Shown here piece after piece: positions 44,068 through 52,483 of a DNA stretch of 64,000 nucleotides. The stretch covers positions 372,001 to 436,000 of the forward strand of contig CAVVPY010000001.1 of assembly GCA_963750295.1 (NCBI GenBank), written 5' to 3'. Source of the stretch: CAVVPY01 sp963750295. GTDB lineage: Bacteria; Actinomycetota; Actinomycetes; Mycobacteriales; Jatrophihabitantaceae. The notes below the pieces were generated by a model. That model saw only the letters and a list, made by a program, of their open reading frames with translations, did not search any database and was not told the origin of the DNA. Numbering within the stretch: position 1 is the first letter of the stretch; each line of letters starts with the position of its first letter. The position numbers and the translations under genes were made by a program.

Positions 44068-44233
44068 GCGCGAGGCGGCTGAGCGTCGGCGGCTGCCCGG
44101 TTGTTCCGTGTCGATGCTCACTCCGTCGATGCCGCCCAGATGCTCGCCGGAAACGTTTACGAAACATTGGCGGCCAACCCTGGAGTTGACGCCGGGCAAG
44201 ACCTGCGCGGCGCAGACAGGAACGGACGATGCG

Positions 44234-44422
44234 ATGCCTGACCTAGGCACTCCGATCGACGCGATCACACCCGGCCGCACCAGCACACCGGACGGCCCGA
44301 CCCCCACACCGATCCCGATGAGCGAGCACGACGAATACGTCGCGAAGATCAACTGGCTGATCGAGACCGGCCACGACGAACTCGTCGACGAGGTCGCCGA
44401 GCAGTACCGCCCCGCCTGCTGA
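44234..44422 (+). CDS. Small hypothetical protein
   Basis: 62 aa from ATG 44234 (AGGA 14 bases upstream). Proline/threonine-rich start, then an acidic helix HDEYVAKINWLIETGHDELV with DEVAEQY. The amphipathic helix suggests a real small protein; no family recognised. The frame is open back to 44108, so the start could be earlier. The 165-bp gap before it holds two GAAAC repeats spaced like a GlnR half-site pair (44149, 44160), weak evidence. Confidence 0.45.
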   Translation: MPDLGTPIDAITPGRTSTPDGPTPTPIPMSEHDEYVAKINWLIETGHDELVDEVAEQYRPAC

Positions 44423-44431
44423 CGGCCGCGG

Positions 44432-44974
44432 TCAGCGCTGGAACGTGGCGACCAACTCGGCGCGCGCCAGCGTGTGGAACACCATCGTGAACGAGACGAC
44501 GGCCGCGCTCGCGTCGGCATCCACCCCGAGGGTGTCGACGTCGAGCGCGTGCACCACGAAGAAGTACCGGTGCGGGCGGTCGCCGTCCGGCGGGTACGGA
44601 CCGCCGTAGTCCGCGCTGCTCCAGTCGTTGCGGACGTGGAATGCGTTGCCGGGCAGCGACCCGCCGGCCGAACCGGCGCCGGTCGGCAACTGTGTCGTCG
44701 TCACCGGGACGTCGACGAGCATCCAGTGCCAGAACCCCGACGGCGTCGGCGCGTCCGGATCGAAACAGCTGACCGCGAAGCCCTGGGTGTCTGCCGGGAA
44801 GCCGCTCCAGGACAGCTGCGGCGACACGTTCTGTGCCCCGTCGGCTGCTCCGTCGTAGCCGAATCGGGCCGCGATCGGCCGGCCCGGGGACAGATCCTGG
44901 CTGCTGAGGTCGAAGCCGCCGACCCGCGGCAGCTTCTCGTACGGGTGTTGGGCTTCGGGCCGTTCGAGACTCAT
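44432..44974 (-). CDS. YbhB/YbcL (PEBP, Raf-kinase-inhibitor-like) protein
   Basis: About 180 aa. Phosphatidylethanolamine-binding-protein fold with FDPDAPTPSGFWHWMLVDVP (DPDxP motif) and DYGGPYPPDGDRPHRYFFVV (GPxPP-HRY motif), the two ligand-site signatures. Bacterial members are small soluble proteins of unclear role. ATG 44974. Divergent from the reductase gene. Confidence 0.9.
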   Translation of the reverse strand: MSLERPEAQHPYEKLPRVGGFDLSSQDLSPGRPIAARFGYDGAADGAQNVSPQLSWSGFPADTQGFAVSCFDPDAPTPSGFWHWMLVDVPVTTTQLPTGAGSAGGSLPGNAFHVRNDWSSADYGGPYPPDGDRPHRYFFVVHALDVDTLGVDADASAAVVSFTMVFHTLARAELVATFQR

Positions 44975-45049
44975 CGATCCTCCTGGCTGATCTCTGCGTT
45001 GCCGACGACCATAGAGTGGCCTGGAAGCGCCGACGCGGGGGAGTGCCGA

Positions 45050-45658
45050 GTGACCGACGCCAGCGCCGGCAATCATGCGCCGACGGCTGCACGTGCGCGC
45101 CCGCTGATCGTCGGGATCGGGGGGTCGACGAGCGCCGCCTCGGTGACCAACCGGCTGCTGACCGCGTGCCTGGCCGAGGTGGCCGCACGTGGCGCCGACA
45201 CGGTGGCGCTGGTGGGGTCCGAGCTGGCCGCGCTGCCGATCTTCTCGGCCGACGCCGTTGCCTGCCCCCTCGCCGACCCGCTGCTGAGCGCGGTCCGGGC
45301 CGCGGACGGGGTCGTCATCGCCACGCCGGGCTATCACGGTGGGATGTCCGGGCTGGTCAAGAACGCGCTCGATCACCTGGAACTGCTGCGCTCGGACGAG
45401 CGGCCCTATCTGGACGGTCGTGCGGTCGGTGTCGTCGTCACGGCGGCCGGCTGGCAGGCCTGTGGCACCACCCTGGTGTCCGTCCGCTCGGCCGTGCACG
45501 CATTGCGCGGCTGGCCCACGCCGTTCGGCCTCACGATGAACTCCGCTGAGCAGGACGTCGAGGACCCAGCCGTGCTCGGCGCGGTGCGGGTCCTTGCCGG
45601 CCAGCTGATGGACTTCGCCTCGTGGCGGCGGGCCGCCGTCAACGACCGGGAGCGGTGA
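45050..45658 (+). CDS. NADPH-dependent FMN reductase family protein
   Basis: About 202 aa, GTG 45050. Flavodoxin-like: phosphate loop GIGGSTSAASVTNRLLTACL near the N-terminus and the family motif ATPGYHGGMSGLVKNALDHL. Reduces FMN or quinones with NAD(P)H. The C-terminus overlaps the convergent CoA-binding gene by 20 bases. Confidence 0.9.
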   Translation: MTDASAGNHAPTAARARPLIVGIGGSTSAASVTNRLLTACLAEVAARGADTVALVGSELAALPIFSADAVACPLADPLLSAVRAADGVVIATPGYHGGMSGLVKNALDHLELLRSDERPYLDGRAVGVVVTAAGWQACGTTLVSVRSAVHALRGWPTPFGLTMNSAEQDVEDPAVLGAVRVLAGQLMDFASWRRAAVNDRER

Positions 45659-46076
45659 GGCCGAGCCGGCGCTGCTCGATGACCAGGCAGCGGTTCTCGA
45701 TGTACAGCAGCCCCGCGTCCTCGGCGATGCCGCGCGCTTCGGCCGACTCGATGTGCAGCTGCAGCCAGAGTGCCGTCGCCCCGGCTGCCACGGCCTGCCG
45801 GGCGATGTCCGGCGTGGCCTCGGCCGGCCGGAAGACGTCCACGAGCCCTACCCTGCCGGGAATCTCAGCGAGCGTGCGATGCGCGGGTTCGCCGACGATC
45901 ACCCCGCCGCGGGGGTTCACCGGGACGATGCGCCAGCCGTGGCGCTGCATGTGTCGCGGGACCGTGTGCGCCGCCTTGTGCGGAGCATTGCTGGCGCCGA
46001 CGACGGTGATGGTGTCGTACCCGGTGAGGATCTGCTCGACGAGGTCATCGATGCTGCTCACTCGCTGAGAGGTCAT
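45639..46076 (-). CDS. CoA-binding domain protein (YccU-like)
   Basis: 145 aa from ATG 46076. Rossmann CoA-binding fold: DTITVVGASNAPHKAAHTVP, WRIVPVNPRGGVIVGEPAHR, GLVDVFRPAEATPDIARQAV and GLLYIENRCLVIEQRRL. Stand-alone CoA-binding proteins of this kind have no defined reaction. Divergent from the YbaK-like gene over 24 bases. Confidence 0.9.
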   Translation of the reverse strand: MTSQRVSSIDDLVEQILTGYDTITVVGASNAPHKAAHTVPRHMQRHGWRIVPVNPRGGVIVGEPAHRTLAEIPGRVGLVDVFRPAEATPDIARQAVAAGATALWLQLHIESAEARGIAEDAGLLYIENRCLVIEQRRLGLTAPGR

Positions 46077-46100
46077 ATCCACCACACTAAGCTCAGCCCG

Positions 46101-46640
46101 ATGGGCCCCGGCACACTCGACTGGCAGCAGGTCACCGACTCGCTCGTGGCCGACGCCGTGCGCGATGCGCTCGCCGGATGGCACCGTGCCGCGGCCGTGC
46201 AGGTGGCACCGATCGATCCCGATCTCGCCGACACGGCTGCCTTCTGCGAGCGCTACGAAGTGCTCCCCGAGGACTCGGCGAACTGCGTGGTCATCGCCGG
46301 CCGGCGCGGTGACTCCGTCACGTATGCAGCGTGCGTCGTGCTCGCGACGACCCGCGCCGACGTGAACGGTGTGGTGCGCCGGCGTCTTGACGCGCGCAAG
46401 GCGTCGTTCGCCGCGATGGCCGACGCCGTCTCGCTCACCGCGATGGAGTACGGGGGCATCACCCCGATCGGCTTGCCGGCGCCGTGGCCGGTGCTCGTCG
46501 ATGCGGCGGTGCTGGACCGGAACGTCGTTGTCATCGGCAGTGGGCTGCGCCGCTCGAAGCTGGCGCTCCCGTCGTCCGCCCTGGCCGAACTGCCCGGGGT
46601 CGAGGTCATCGCCGGGCTTGCATCCGCGGCGGGGGAGTAG
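46101..46640 (+). CDS. YbaK/aminoacyl-tRNA deacylase-like protein
   Basis: 179 aa. The YbaK/ProX editing fold is suggested by SANCVVIAGRRGDSVTYAAC, ADVNGVVRRRLDARKASFAA and GGITPIGLPAPWPVLVDAAV, and the glycine-rich IGSGLRRSKLALPSSALAEL end. Members hydrolyse mischarged tRNAs; specificity is not readable. Its 3' end overlaps soxR on the other strand by 35 bases. Confidence 0.85.
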   Translation: MGPGTLDWQQVTDSLVADAVRDALAGWHRAAAVQVAPIDPDLADTAAFCERYEVLPEDSANCVVIAGRRGDSVTYAACVVLATTRADVNGVVRRRLDARKASFAAMADAVSLTAMEYGGITPIGLPAPWPVLVDAAVLDRNVVVIGSGLRRSKLALPSSALAELPGVEVIAGLASAAGE

Positions 46641-47088
46641 CGCGTAGCGGACGCGGCAGGTAGCGCGCGCCGGGACCGTCGGTTGCGGCGACGTCCGCGG
46701 GATTCGAGATCGCACACCGGCGCAGCGACAGGCAGCCGCAGCCGATACACGAGTCGAGCCCGTCGCGCAGTTTTTGCATCGCCTGGATCTGCTCGTCGAG
46801 CCGGTGTCGCCAGCCGTGGGACAGGCGGGTCCAGTCCGCGCGGGTGGGCGTGCGGTTGTTCGGCAGGGCCGACAGTGCCGTGGCGATCTCGTCCAGACTC
46901 AGGCCGACGTTCTGCGCGGCTCGGATGAACGCCAGCCGCCGGAGGATCCCGCGCTCGTAGCGCCGCTGATTGCCCGTCGTCCGAGTCGCGGCGAGCAGAC
47001 CTTCGCGCTCGTAGAAGCGCAGCGCAGATGGCGCGAACCCGCTGCGCTCGGCGACCTCGCTGACGGTGAGCCGATCTTCCGCTTTCAC
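46606..47088 (-). CDS. soxR: Redox-sensitive transcriptional activator SoxR
   Basis: About 160 aa from GTG 47088 (AAGGAGGA upstream). MerR-type helix-turn-helix LTVSEVAERSGFAPSALRFY EREG, dimerisation helix LDEQIQAMQKLRDGLDSC, and the [2Fe-2S] cysteine motif CIGCGCLSLRRC, diagnostic of SoxR. It senses redox-cycling compounds. Divergent from an SDR gene whose promoter contains a SoxR-box-like sequence; in actinobacteria SoxR typically controls a few oxidoreductases rather than soxS. Confidence 0.94.
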   Translation of the reverse strand: MKAEDRLTVSEVAERSGFAPSALRFYEREGLLAATRTTGNQRRYERGILRRLAFIRAAQNVGLSLDEIATALSALPNNRTPTRADWTRLSHGWRHRLDEQIQAMQKLRDGLDSCIGCGCLSLRRCAISNPADVAATDGPGARYLPRPLRATPPPRMQARR

Positions 47089-47096
47089 GCTCCTCC

Positions 47097-47124
47097 TTGA
47101 CTTCAAGTTAACTTCAACTATAAC
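47097..47124 (+). promoter_or_regulatory. SoxR-box promoter of the SDR gene
   Basis: TTGACT (47097-47102), a 16-base spacer, then TATAAC (47119-47124). The spacer holds CTTCAAGTTAACTTCAA (47101-47117), a quasi-palindrome centred on GTTAAC resembling SoxR boxes. The -10 is 11 bases from the ATG, so the mRNA would be almost leaderless. Confidence 0.6.
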
Positions 47125-47134
47125 GATAATCCAC

Positions 47135-47854
47135 ATGACAAGAGACAGCCATCCGACCGTATTGATCACCGGCGCCTCGCGGGGGCTGGGCCGCGCGCTC
47201 GCCCGCGAACTGCATGCCGAGGGCTGGCGCCTCGTGGTGACCAGCCGTCGCACGGCCGATTTGTTCACCCTGGCGGACGAGCTGCCGGGTGCCCTGCCCG
47301 TGCCGGGCGACGTCGCCGACGCGGCACATCGCGAAGAACTCGCGACGACGATCGCGCGCCTGGGTGGGCTCGACCTACTCGTCAACAATGCGAGCGAACT
47401 CGGGCCGAGTCCGCTGCGGCACCTGGCCGACTACCCGCTCGATGCGTTGCGTCAGGTGTACGAGACGAACGTGATCGCTCCGCTGGCGCTGGTCCAGGCG
47501 GTGCTGCCAGCGCTGCGCGCGTCCGGTGGCACCGTCGTGTCGATCAGTTCGGACGCTGCGGTGGAGCCCTACGAGGGCTGGGGCGGCTACGGATCCAGCA
47601 AGGCGGCGCTGGACCAGCTCAGCGCCGTTCTTGCTGCGGAGGAACCGGCGATCCGGGTGTACGCGGTCGACCCGGGTGACATGCGCACCGAGATGCACCA
47701 GCGCGCGTTCCCGGGCGAGGACATCTCCGACCGGCCCGAGCCGGAATCGGTCGTGCCGGCCCTGCTGCGCCTGCTCGGTGCGCGCCCGGCCGGCGGCCGG
47801 TACCGGGCGGCGGAATGGGCTGGCGACCCGGCAGTCGCCGAGGCACTCGGATGA
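47135..47854 (+). CDS. Short-chain dehydrogenase/reductase
   Basis: 239 aa from ATG 47135. Rossmann motif VLITGASRGLGRALARELHA, LVNNASELGPSPL (NNA motif), active-site SISSDAAVEPYEGWGGYGSS and the YxxxK equivalent as Y-G-S-S-K in GGYGSSKAALDQL, so the catalytic tetrad is present. NAD(P)-dependent, probable SoxR target. ATGA overlap with the queA-like gene. Confidence 0.9.
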   Translation: MTRDSHPTVLITGASRGLGRALARELHAEGWRLVVTSRRTADLFTLADELPGALPVPGDVADAAHREELATTIARLGGLDLLVNNASELGPSPLRHLADYPLDALRQVYETNVIAPLALVQAVLPALRASGGTVVSISSDAAVEPYEGWGGYGSSKAALDQLSAVLAAEEPAIRVYAVDPGDMRTEMHQRAFPGEDISDRPEPESVVPALLRLLGARPAGGRYRAAEWAGDPAVAEALG

Positions 47855-48867
47855 GCGCCCCCGAATTCGACCTGCCCCGCGCCCGCGAGGCGTCGGCACC
47901 CCCGGTCGACCGGTCCGGCGTGCGCCTGCTCGTCGCGCGACCCGATTCCGTGTGCCACGTCCGGTTCGATCGGATCGGCGAGTTTCTCGAGCCCGGTGAC
48001 CTGGTCGTGGTGAACACGTCGGCCACCCTCGCGGCTGCCGTCCCAGGGACGCGCGCCGACGGCACACCCGTGACCGTCCACTTCTCCACCGAACTCGACG
48101 ATCGGAGCTGGGTGGTCGAGATCCGCCCCGGGCCGCGTGCGACGGGCCCGGTCACCGACCTACGACCGGACGAAGTCATCACACTGCCGCACCGCGTGCG
48201 GTTGGTGCCCCGCGCGCCGCACCCGGCCGGCCAGACCCGGTTGTGGCGCGCGACGGTGGCGGTCGAGGGTGCCGTGTCGCGCTACCTGGCACTCGTCGGC
48301 CGTCCGATCCGCTATTCGTACGTGCGTGGCCGGTTCCCGGTGGCCGACTACCAGACCGTTTTCGCGCGCGAGCCCGGCAGCGCCGAGATGCCGAGCGCGG
48401 GCCGTCCGTTCAGCCCGGACGTGGTGACCGACCTCGCCACGCGCGGCGTCACGATCGCGCCGATCACCCTGCACACCGGGGTCTCGTCCGCCGAAGCCGG
48501 CGAGCCGCCGCAACCTGAGCGGTATCGCGTGCCCCAGCCGACGGCGCGCCTGGTGAACATGACACGGGCGTGGGGCGGACGCGTCGTGGCGGTCGGGACC
48601 ACGGTCACCCGGGCGCTGGAGTCCGCTGCCGATTCCGACGGGGTGGTCAGGGGGGCGGCTGGGTGGACCGAACTGGTGCTGGGCCCGGACCGTCCGGCCC
48701 GCGTGGTCAGCGGGCTGATCACCGGGTGGCACGCGCCGGGGGCATCACACCTGCAGTTGCTGCAGGCAGTCGCCGGCGCGCCGCTGGTCGAGCGTGCGTA
48801 CGCCGAGGCGCTGCGCGGTCGTTACCTGTGGCACGAGTTCGGCGACAGTTGCCTGCTGCTGCCGTAG
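47851..48867 (+). CDS. QueA-like SAM:tRNA ribosyltransferase-isomerase
   Basis: 338 aa. Queuosine-pathway enzyme family: FLEPGDLVVVNTSATLAAAV, VEIRPGPRA, RPIRYSYVRGRFPVADYQTV, VTIAPITLHTGVSSAE, VVAVGTTVTRALESAA and GLITGWHAPGASHLQLLQAV. The last is typical of QueA (equivalent to the TNFHLPxS region), but the canonical wording is changed, so this belongs to an actinobacterial QueA-like branch. No other queuosine gene is nearby; its tie to SDR/SoxR is only positional. Confidence 0.85.
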   Translation: MSAPEFDLPRAREASAPPVDRSGVRLLVARPDSVCHVRFDRIGEFLEPGDLVVVNTSATLAAAVPGTRADGTPVTVHFSTELDDRSWVVEIRPGPRATGPVTDLRPDEVITLPHRVRLVPRAPHPAGQTRLWRATVAVEGAVSRYLALVGRPIRYSYVRGRFPVADYQTVFAREPGSAEMPSAGRPFSPDVVTDLATRGVTIAPITLHTGVSSAEAGEPPQPERYRVPQPTARLVNMTRAWGGRVVAVGTTVTRALESAADSDGVVRGAAGWTELVLGPDRPARVVSGLITGWHAPGASHLQLLQAVAGAPLVERAYAEALRGRYLWHEFGDSCLLLP

Positions 48868-48871
48868 TGAC

Positions 48872-49648
48872 CTATCTCAGCGCGGCGAGCAACGCGTCGT
48901 GCAGCAGCCCGTTGCTCGCCGCGGCGTTGCCACCGTGCACGCCATCGGTCCCGTCCAGCGCGCTGAACCGGCCGCCGGCTTCGGTGACGATCGGGGCCAG
49001 GGCGGCGATGTCCCACAGGGCGAGTTCCGGCTCGGCGGCGAGGTCGACCGCACCCTCGGCAACGAGCATGTAGGACCAGAAGTCGCCGTAGGCGCGCGTG
49101 CGCCACACGGCGTCCATCAGCGCGAGGAACGCGTCGCGGCGGCCGAGGTCCGACCAGCCGGCCAACGACGCGTACGACAAGCTCGCATCGGCAAGCTCGG
49201 CGACCCGCGACACACTCAGCCGACGCGGCGCGCCGCCGTCGACGCTCGTCCAGGCACCCGTCCCGCGCGCGGCCCACCACCGGCGGCCGAGCGCCGGGGC
49301 CGACACCACCCCGACGACGGCGTCGGGGCCGTCGAGCAGCCCGATCAGCGTGGCCCACACCGGCACGCCGCGGACGAAGTTCTTGGTGCCGTCGATCGGG
49401 TCCACCACCCAGCGCCGCGTTCCGTCGGCGGCGCCGAACTCCTCGCCGACGACGGCATCGCCCGGACGGTGGACGCCGAGCTGCTCGCGGATCGCGCGCT
49501 CGACCGCACGGTCGGCGTCGGTGACCGGGGTGAGGTCGGGTTTGGCCTCGACGACGAGATCGGCGGCGGTGAACCGGTCCCGCGTGATCACGTCCGCGGC
49601 GTCGGCAAGCGAGCGGGCAAGGCCGAGGTCGTCCTGATAGTCCGGCAC
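48872..49648 (-). CDS. hisN: Inositol monophosphatase family; histidinol-phosphatase HisN type
   Basis: 258 aa from GTG 49648. Metal-site motifs DAVVGEEFGAADG, RRWVVDPIDGTKNFVRGVPV and WDIAALAPIVTEAGGRF, as in actinobacterial HisN, which performs the penultimate step of histidine synthesis. The KNFVRG variant fits HisN better than IMPase. Substrate by homology only. Divergent from the aminotransferase. Confidence 0.85.
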   Translation of the reverse strand: MPDYQDDLGLARSLADAADVITRDRFTAADLVVEAKPDLTPVTDADRAVERAIREQLGVHRPGDAVVGEEFGAADGTRRWVVDPIDGTKNFVRGVPVWATLIGLLDGPDAVVGVVSAPALGRRWWAARGTGAWTSVDGGAPRRLSVSRVAELADASLSYASLAGWSDLGRRDAFLALMDAVWRTRAYGDFWSYMLVAEGAVDLAAEPELALWDIAALAPIVTEAGGRFSALDGTDGVHGGNAAASNGLLHDALLAALR

Positions 49649-49671
49649 GCGGGCAGGCTACCGTCGCCCGT

Positions 49672-50838
49672 GTGAACGAGCGTGTGCGCATGTCGCGCGT
49701 AGCTGAGCGCGGCGGGGTGCCGCCATTCCACGTGATGCGGGTCATCGACGCCGTGGTCGCGCGTCGCGACGCCGGCCTGTCCGTGATCGACCTCTCGGCG
49801 GGTCAGCCGTCGACGCAGGCGCCGGCGGCGGTCCGGGCCGCGGCTGCGGCCACGGTCGCGACCGATCGGATCGGCTACACCAGCGCCCTGGGCCTGCCTG
49901 CGCTGCGGGTCGCGATCGCGCGTCACTACGACCGGATGTACGGCCTGGACGTCGACCCGGCCTCGGTCGCGGTCACCACCGGTTCGTCCGGTGGCTTTCT
50001 CTACTCCTTCCTGGCCGCCTTCGACGCCGGGGACACCGTGGCGATGGCGCGCCCGGGTTACCCCGCCTACCGCAACATGCTGTCGGCGCTGGGTTGCCGG
50101 GTGGTCGAGTTGCCGTGCGGTCCCGAGGCCCGCTTCCAGCCCACCGTGGCCCAGCTCGACGCGTTGGCCGAGCCCCCCGCGGGGCTCGTGCTCGCGTCAC
50201 CGGCCAACCCGACCGGGACGATGGTCGACGCCGACGAACTCGCCGCACTCGCATCCTGGTGCGACGCGCACGGCACCCGGCTGATCAGCGACGAGATCTA
50301 TCACGGCATCACCTACGGCATGCCCGGATCCTGCGCCTGGCAGACCAGCCGCGACGCCATCGTCGTCAACTCCTTCTCCAAGTATTTCTGCATGACCGGC
50401 TGGCGCATCGGCTGGCTGCTCGTGCCGGAGGCGCTGAGCGACTCCGTCGACCGGCTCGCCGGCAACTTCGCGATCTGCCCGCCTGCACTGTCGCAGCACG
50501 CCGCCCTCGCCGCGTTCGAGTCCTACGACGAGGCGGACGCCAACGTCACGAGGTACGCGGCCAATCGGGAGCTGATGCTGTCGCGGCTGCCGACGATCGG
50601 ACTGGACCGGCTCGCCCCGGCCGACGGCGCCTTCTACATCTGGGCGGACGTGTCGAGGTGGACAACCGACACGCTGGGCTTCAGCGCGCGGCTGCTCGCC
50701 GAGACGGGGGTGGCTGTCGCACCGGGCGTCGACTTCGATCCGGTCGAGGGTGGGCACTACCTGCGGATGTGCTTCGCCGGCGACGCGGCCGACCTCGACC
50801 GCGCGGTCGACCTGCTCGGCGGCTGGCTCGACCGGTAA
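49672..50838 (+). CDS. Class I/II PLP-dependent aminotransferase
   Basis: 388 aa from GTG 49672. Seen: IDLSAGQPSTQAPAAVRAAA, VTTGSSGGFLYSFLAAFDAG, the cofactor-binding ASPANPTGTMVD and DEIYHGITYG, the Schiff-base lysine in VNSFSKYFCMTGWRIGWLLV, and YLRMCFAG near the end. AspC-like fold; donor and acceptor not readable. Divergent from hisN over 23 bases. Confidence 0.92.
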   Translation: MNERVRMSRVAERGGVPPFHVMRVIDAVVARRDAGLSVIDLSAGQPSTQAPAAVRAAAAATVATDRIGYTSALGLPALRVAIARHYDRMYGLDVDPASVAVTTGSSGGFLYSFLAAFDAGDTVAMARPGYPAYRNMLSALGCRVVELPCGPEARFQPTVAQLDALAEPPAGLVLASPANPTGTMVDADELAALASWCDAHGTRLISDEIYHGITYGMPGSCAWQTSRDAIVVNSFSKYFCMTGWRIGWLLVPEALSDSVDRLAGNFAICPPALSQHAALAAFESYDEADANVTRYAANRELMLSRLPTIGLDRLAPADGAFYIWADVSRWTTDTLGFSARLLAETGVAVAPGVDFDPVEGGHYLRMCFAGDAADLDRAVDLLGGWLDR

Positions 50839-50886
50839 CGACCTCGACCCGTGACGACCTCGACCGGTGACGACCTCGAACGGTGA
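50823..50886 (+). repeat. 16-bp tandem repeat at the aminotransferase 3' end
   Basis: Three head-to-tail units CGACCTCGACCCGTGA-like (50839-50854, 50855-50870, 50871-50886; one or two differences each). The last 16 bases of the gene (50823-50838) look like a diverged unit zero (12 of 16). Each unit ends in TGA or TAA. Confidence 0.85.
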
Positions 50887-50985
50887 TACGGCGAACGGCG
50901 TACGGACGGGGGACCAACGGCCCTCGTGCCGGTTACGTCAGGACGCGAGATTAGTGCAGGACGTATCCGCTTCCTGGAGGTACTC

Positions 50986-51561
50986 ATGAATCGCCGCATC
51001 CTTGATCGCCTGCTGACCGCAGCCGGCATCGCTCTCACCGCCCTGCTGCTGCTCGGCGGAGGCCTGCTCGGCTGGGCCCACAGCTACGTCCACGGGCAGG
51101 TTCATGACCAGCTCGCAGCACAGCAGATCTTCTTCCCGCAGCGCGGGAGCGAGGCACTGACCAATCCCGCGATCGGTCCGTATCTCAACCAGTACGCAGG
51201 GCAGCAGCTGACCAACGGTGACCAGGCGAAGGCCTACGCCGATCATTTCATCGCCGTGCATCTCGACGAGATGACTGGGGGCCAGACCTACGCGCAGCTC
51301 TCGGCCAAGGCTCAGGCCGACCCGTCGAACAGCAAGCTCGCCGGTCAGGTCGACACCGTCTTCCGCGGCGAGACCCTGCGCGGGTTGCTGCTCAACGCCT
51401 ACGCGTTCGACACGATGGGAACGGTCGCGATGGCCGGATCGATCGCCGCGTTCGGCGGCGCCGCGGCATTGGCGATCCTGTGTGCGCTCGGCCTGATGCA
51501 CGCCCGGCGCGCAGGCAGGACACCACCGTCGGCCCGGCAGCAGGAGCTGATCAACGCCTGA
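50986..51561 (+). CDS. Membrane protein with two helices, hypothetical
   Basis: 191 aa from ATG 50986 with CTGGAGG upstream. N-terminal helix AAGIALTALLLLGGGLLGWA, an extracytoplasmic domain with QIFFPQRGSEAL and YLNQYAGQQL then KAYADHFIAVHLDEMTGGQT, then a second helix FGGAAALAILCALGLMHARR. A pattern common in actinobacteria; no known function. Its end overlaps the convergent gene by 11 bases. Confidence 0.75.
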   Translation: MNRRILDRLLTAAGIALTALLLLGGGLLGWAHSYVHGQVHDQLAAQQIFFPQRGSEALTNPAIGPYLNQYAGQQLTNGDQAKAYADHFIAVHLDEMTGGQTYAQLSAKAQADPSNSKLAGQVDTVFRGETLRGLLLNAYAFDTMGTVAMAGSIAAFGGAAALAILCALGLMHARRAGRTPPSARQQELINA

Positions 51562-52483
51562 CGGCCGGTGCCTGCATCGAGAGCGCCTGGCCGAGATCGG
51601 TACCTGATCGCCAGGCGCTCTCGATGCGCGGTGCGCCGACCACGCACCACTGGTCGCCGGCGAAACCGATCCGGCGACCGCCCTCGGTGACGAGCCCGTA
51701 GGTCGAGTCGTGCTGTCCGGCCGGCTTGGCGAAGCGCCAGCGATGCGCATGCGTCCACGCCGGGGCGCCGGCGCCGAGCAGGTCGTCCAGCGCGGTGACA
51801 GCAGGGGCGATCGCCTGATCCGGGTCGTCCAGAAGCGCGTGCGCCCGCCGGGCCGTCGTGTGCGCGACGAGCACCGCGGCCATGTCACCACGGCGGGCGC
51901 CGTCGTCGACGACGAACTCGATGTCGGGGTGGTCGTTGACGAATGCAGCGTCGGTGAGCGCCCAGGTCCGGCGCGGGTACCCGCAGACCACCGCTACCAC
52001 CGGGTCGTATTCGACAGCGTCGGGGACGTCGACCAGCCGGGCAGCCTGCGGGTCCGGCATGGCCAGGACCACATCCCCATCGGGCAGCGCGCCGATATCG
52101 GTCGCCGCGTGGACCTCGATCCCGTCCAGCAGATCGCGCACCAGTCCGCGCAGCCCGGACGGCGTGGCCCACCGCATCGGTCCCGACTTTCTGGTCGGTG
52201 GGTGTCCTCGGGCGAGCACGTCGAAGGTGTCCGTCCACGGTCGGGCGAGTCCGCGCGACGCCCACCCGTCGACGACCGCGTCGAAGTCGTGGTCGCGGAC
52301 GGTGAAGTAGCCCGCGCCGATGTCCACGCGCCGACCGTGCAGGGTCGGCGACGCCATCCGGCCGCCCGGTGCCCGGCCGCGCTCCACGACACGCACCCCG
52401 ACGCCGGCGTCGCGCAGGGCGACGGCGCACGCCGCGCCCGAGATCCCGGCACCGATGACCGTGACCGTCACGTCCGTTGTCAT
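51551..52483 (-). CDS. FAD-dependent amine-oxidase-like (renalase-like) oxidoreductase
   Basis: 310 aa from ATG 52483, overlapping the helicase stop by ATGA. The N-terminal dinucleotide fold TVIGAGISGAACAVALRDAG is followed by RAPGGRMASPTLHGRRVDIG (RxGGR motif of the amine-oxidase superfamily). The C-terminal FAD contact is RIGFAGDQWCVVGAPRIESA with WRSGTDLGQAL. Similar to bacterial renalase-like proteins; substrate unknown. Confidence 0.85.
   Translation of the reverse strand: MTTDVTVTVIGAGISGAACAVALRDAGVGVRVVERGRAPGGRMASPTLHGRRVDIGAGYFTVRDHDFDAVVDGWASRGLARPWTDTFDVLARGHPPTRKSGPMRWATPSGLRGLVRDLLDGIEVHAATDIGALPDGDVVLAMPDPQAARLVDVPDAVEYDPVVAVVCGYPRRTWALTDAAFVNDHPDIEFVVDDGARRGDMAAVLVAHTTARRAHALLDDPDQAIAPAVTALDDLLGAGAPAWTHAHRWRFAKPAGQHDSTYGLVTEGGRRIGFAGDQWCVVGAPRIESAWRSGTDLGQALSMQAPAVRR

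Noticed and set aside
44149..44165. GlnR-type nitrogen operator (two GAAAC blocks)
   Set aside because: Only two short blocks match and the downstream small gene has no nitrogen link; mentioned only in that gene's entry.
50823..50886. CRISPR-like array
   Set aside because: The 16-bp units abut without spacers, so this is a simple tandem repeat; no cas genes are present in the window.
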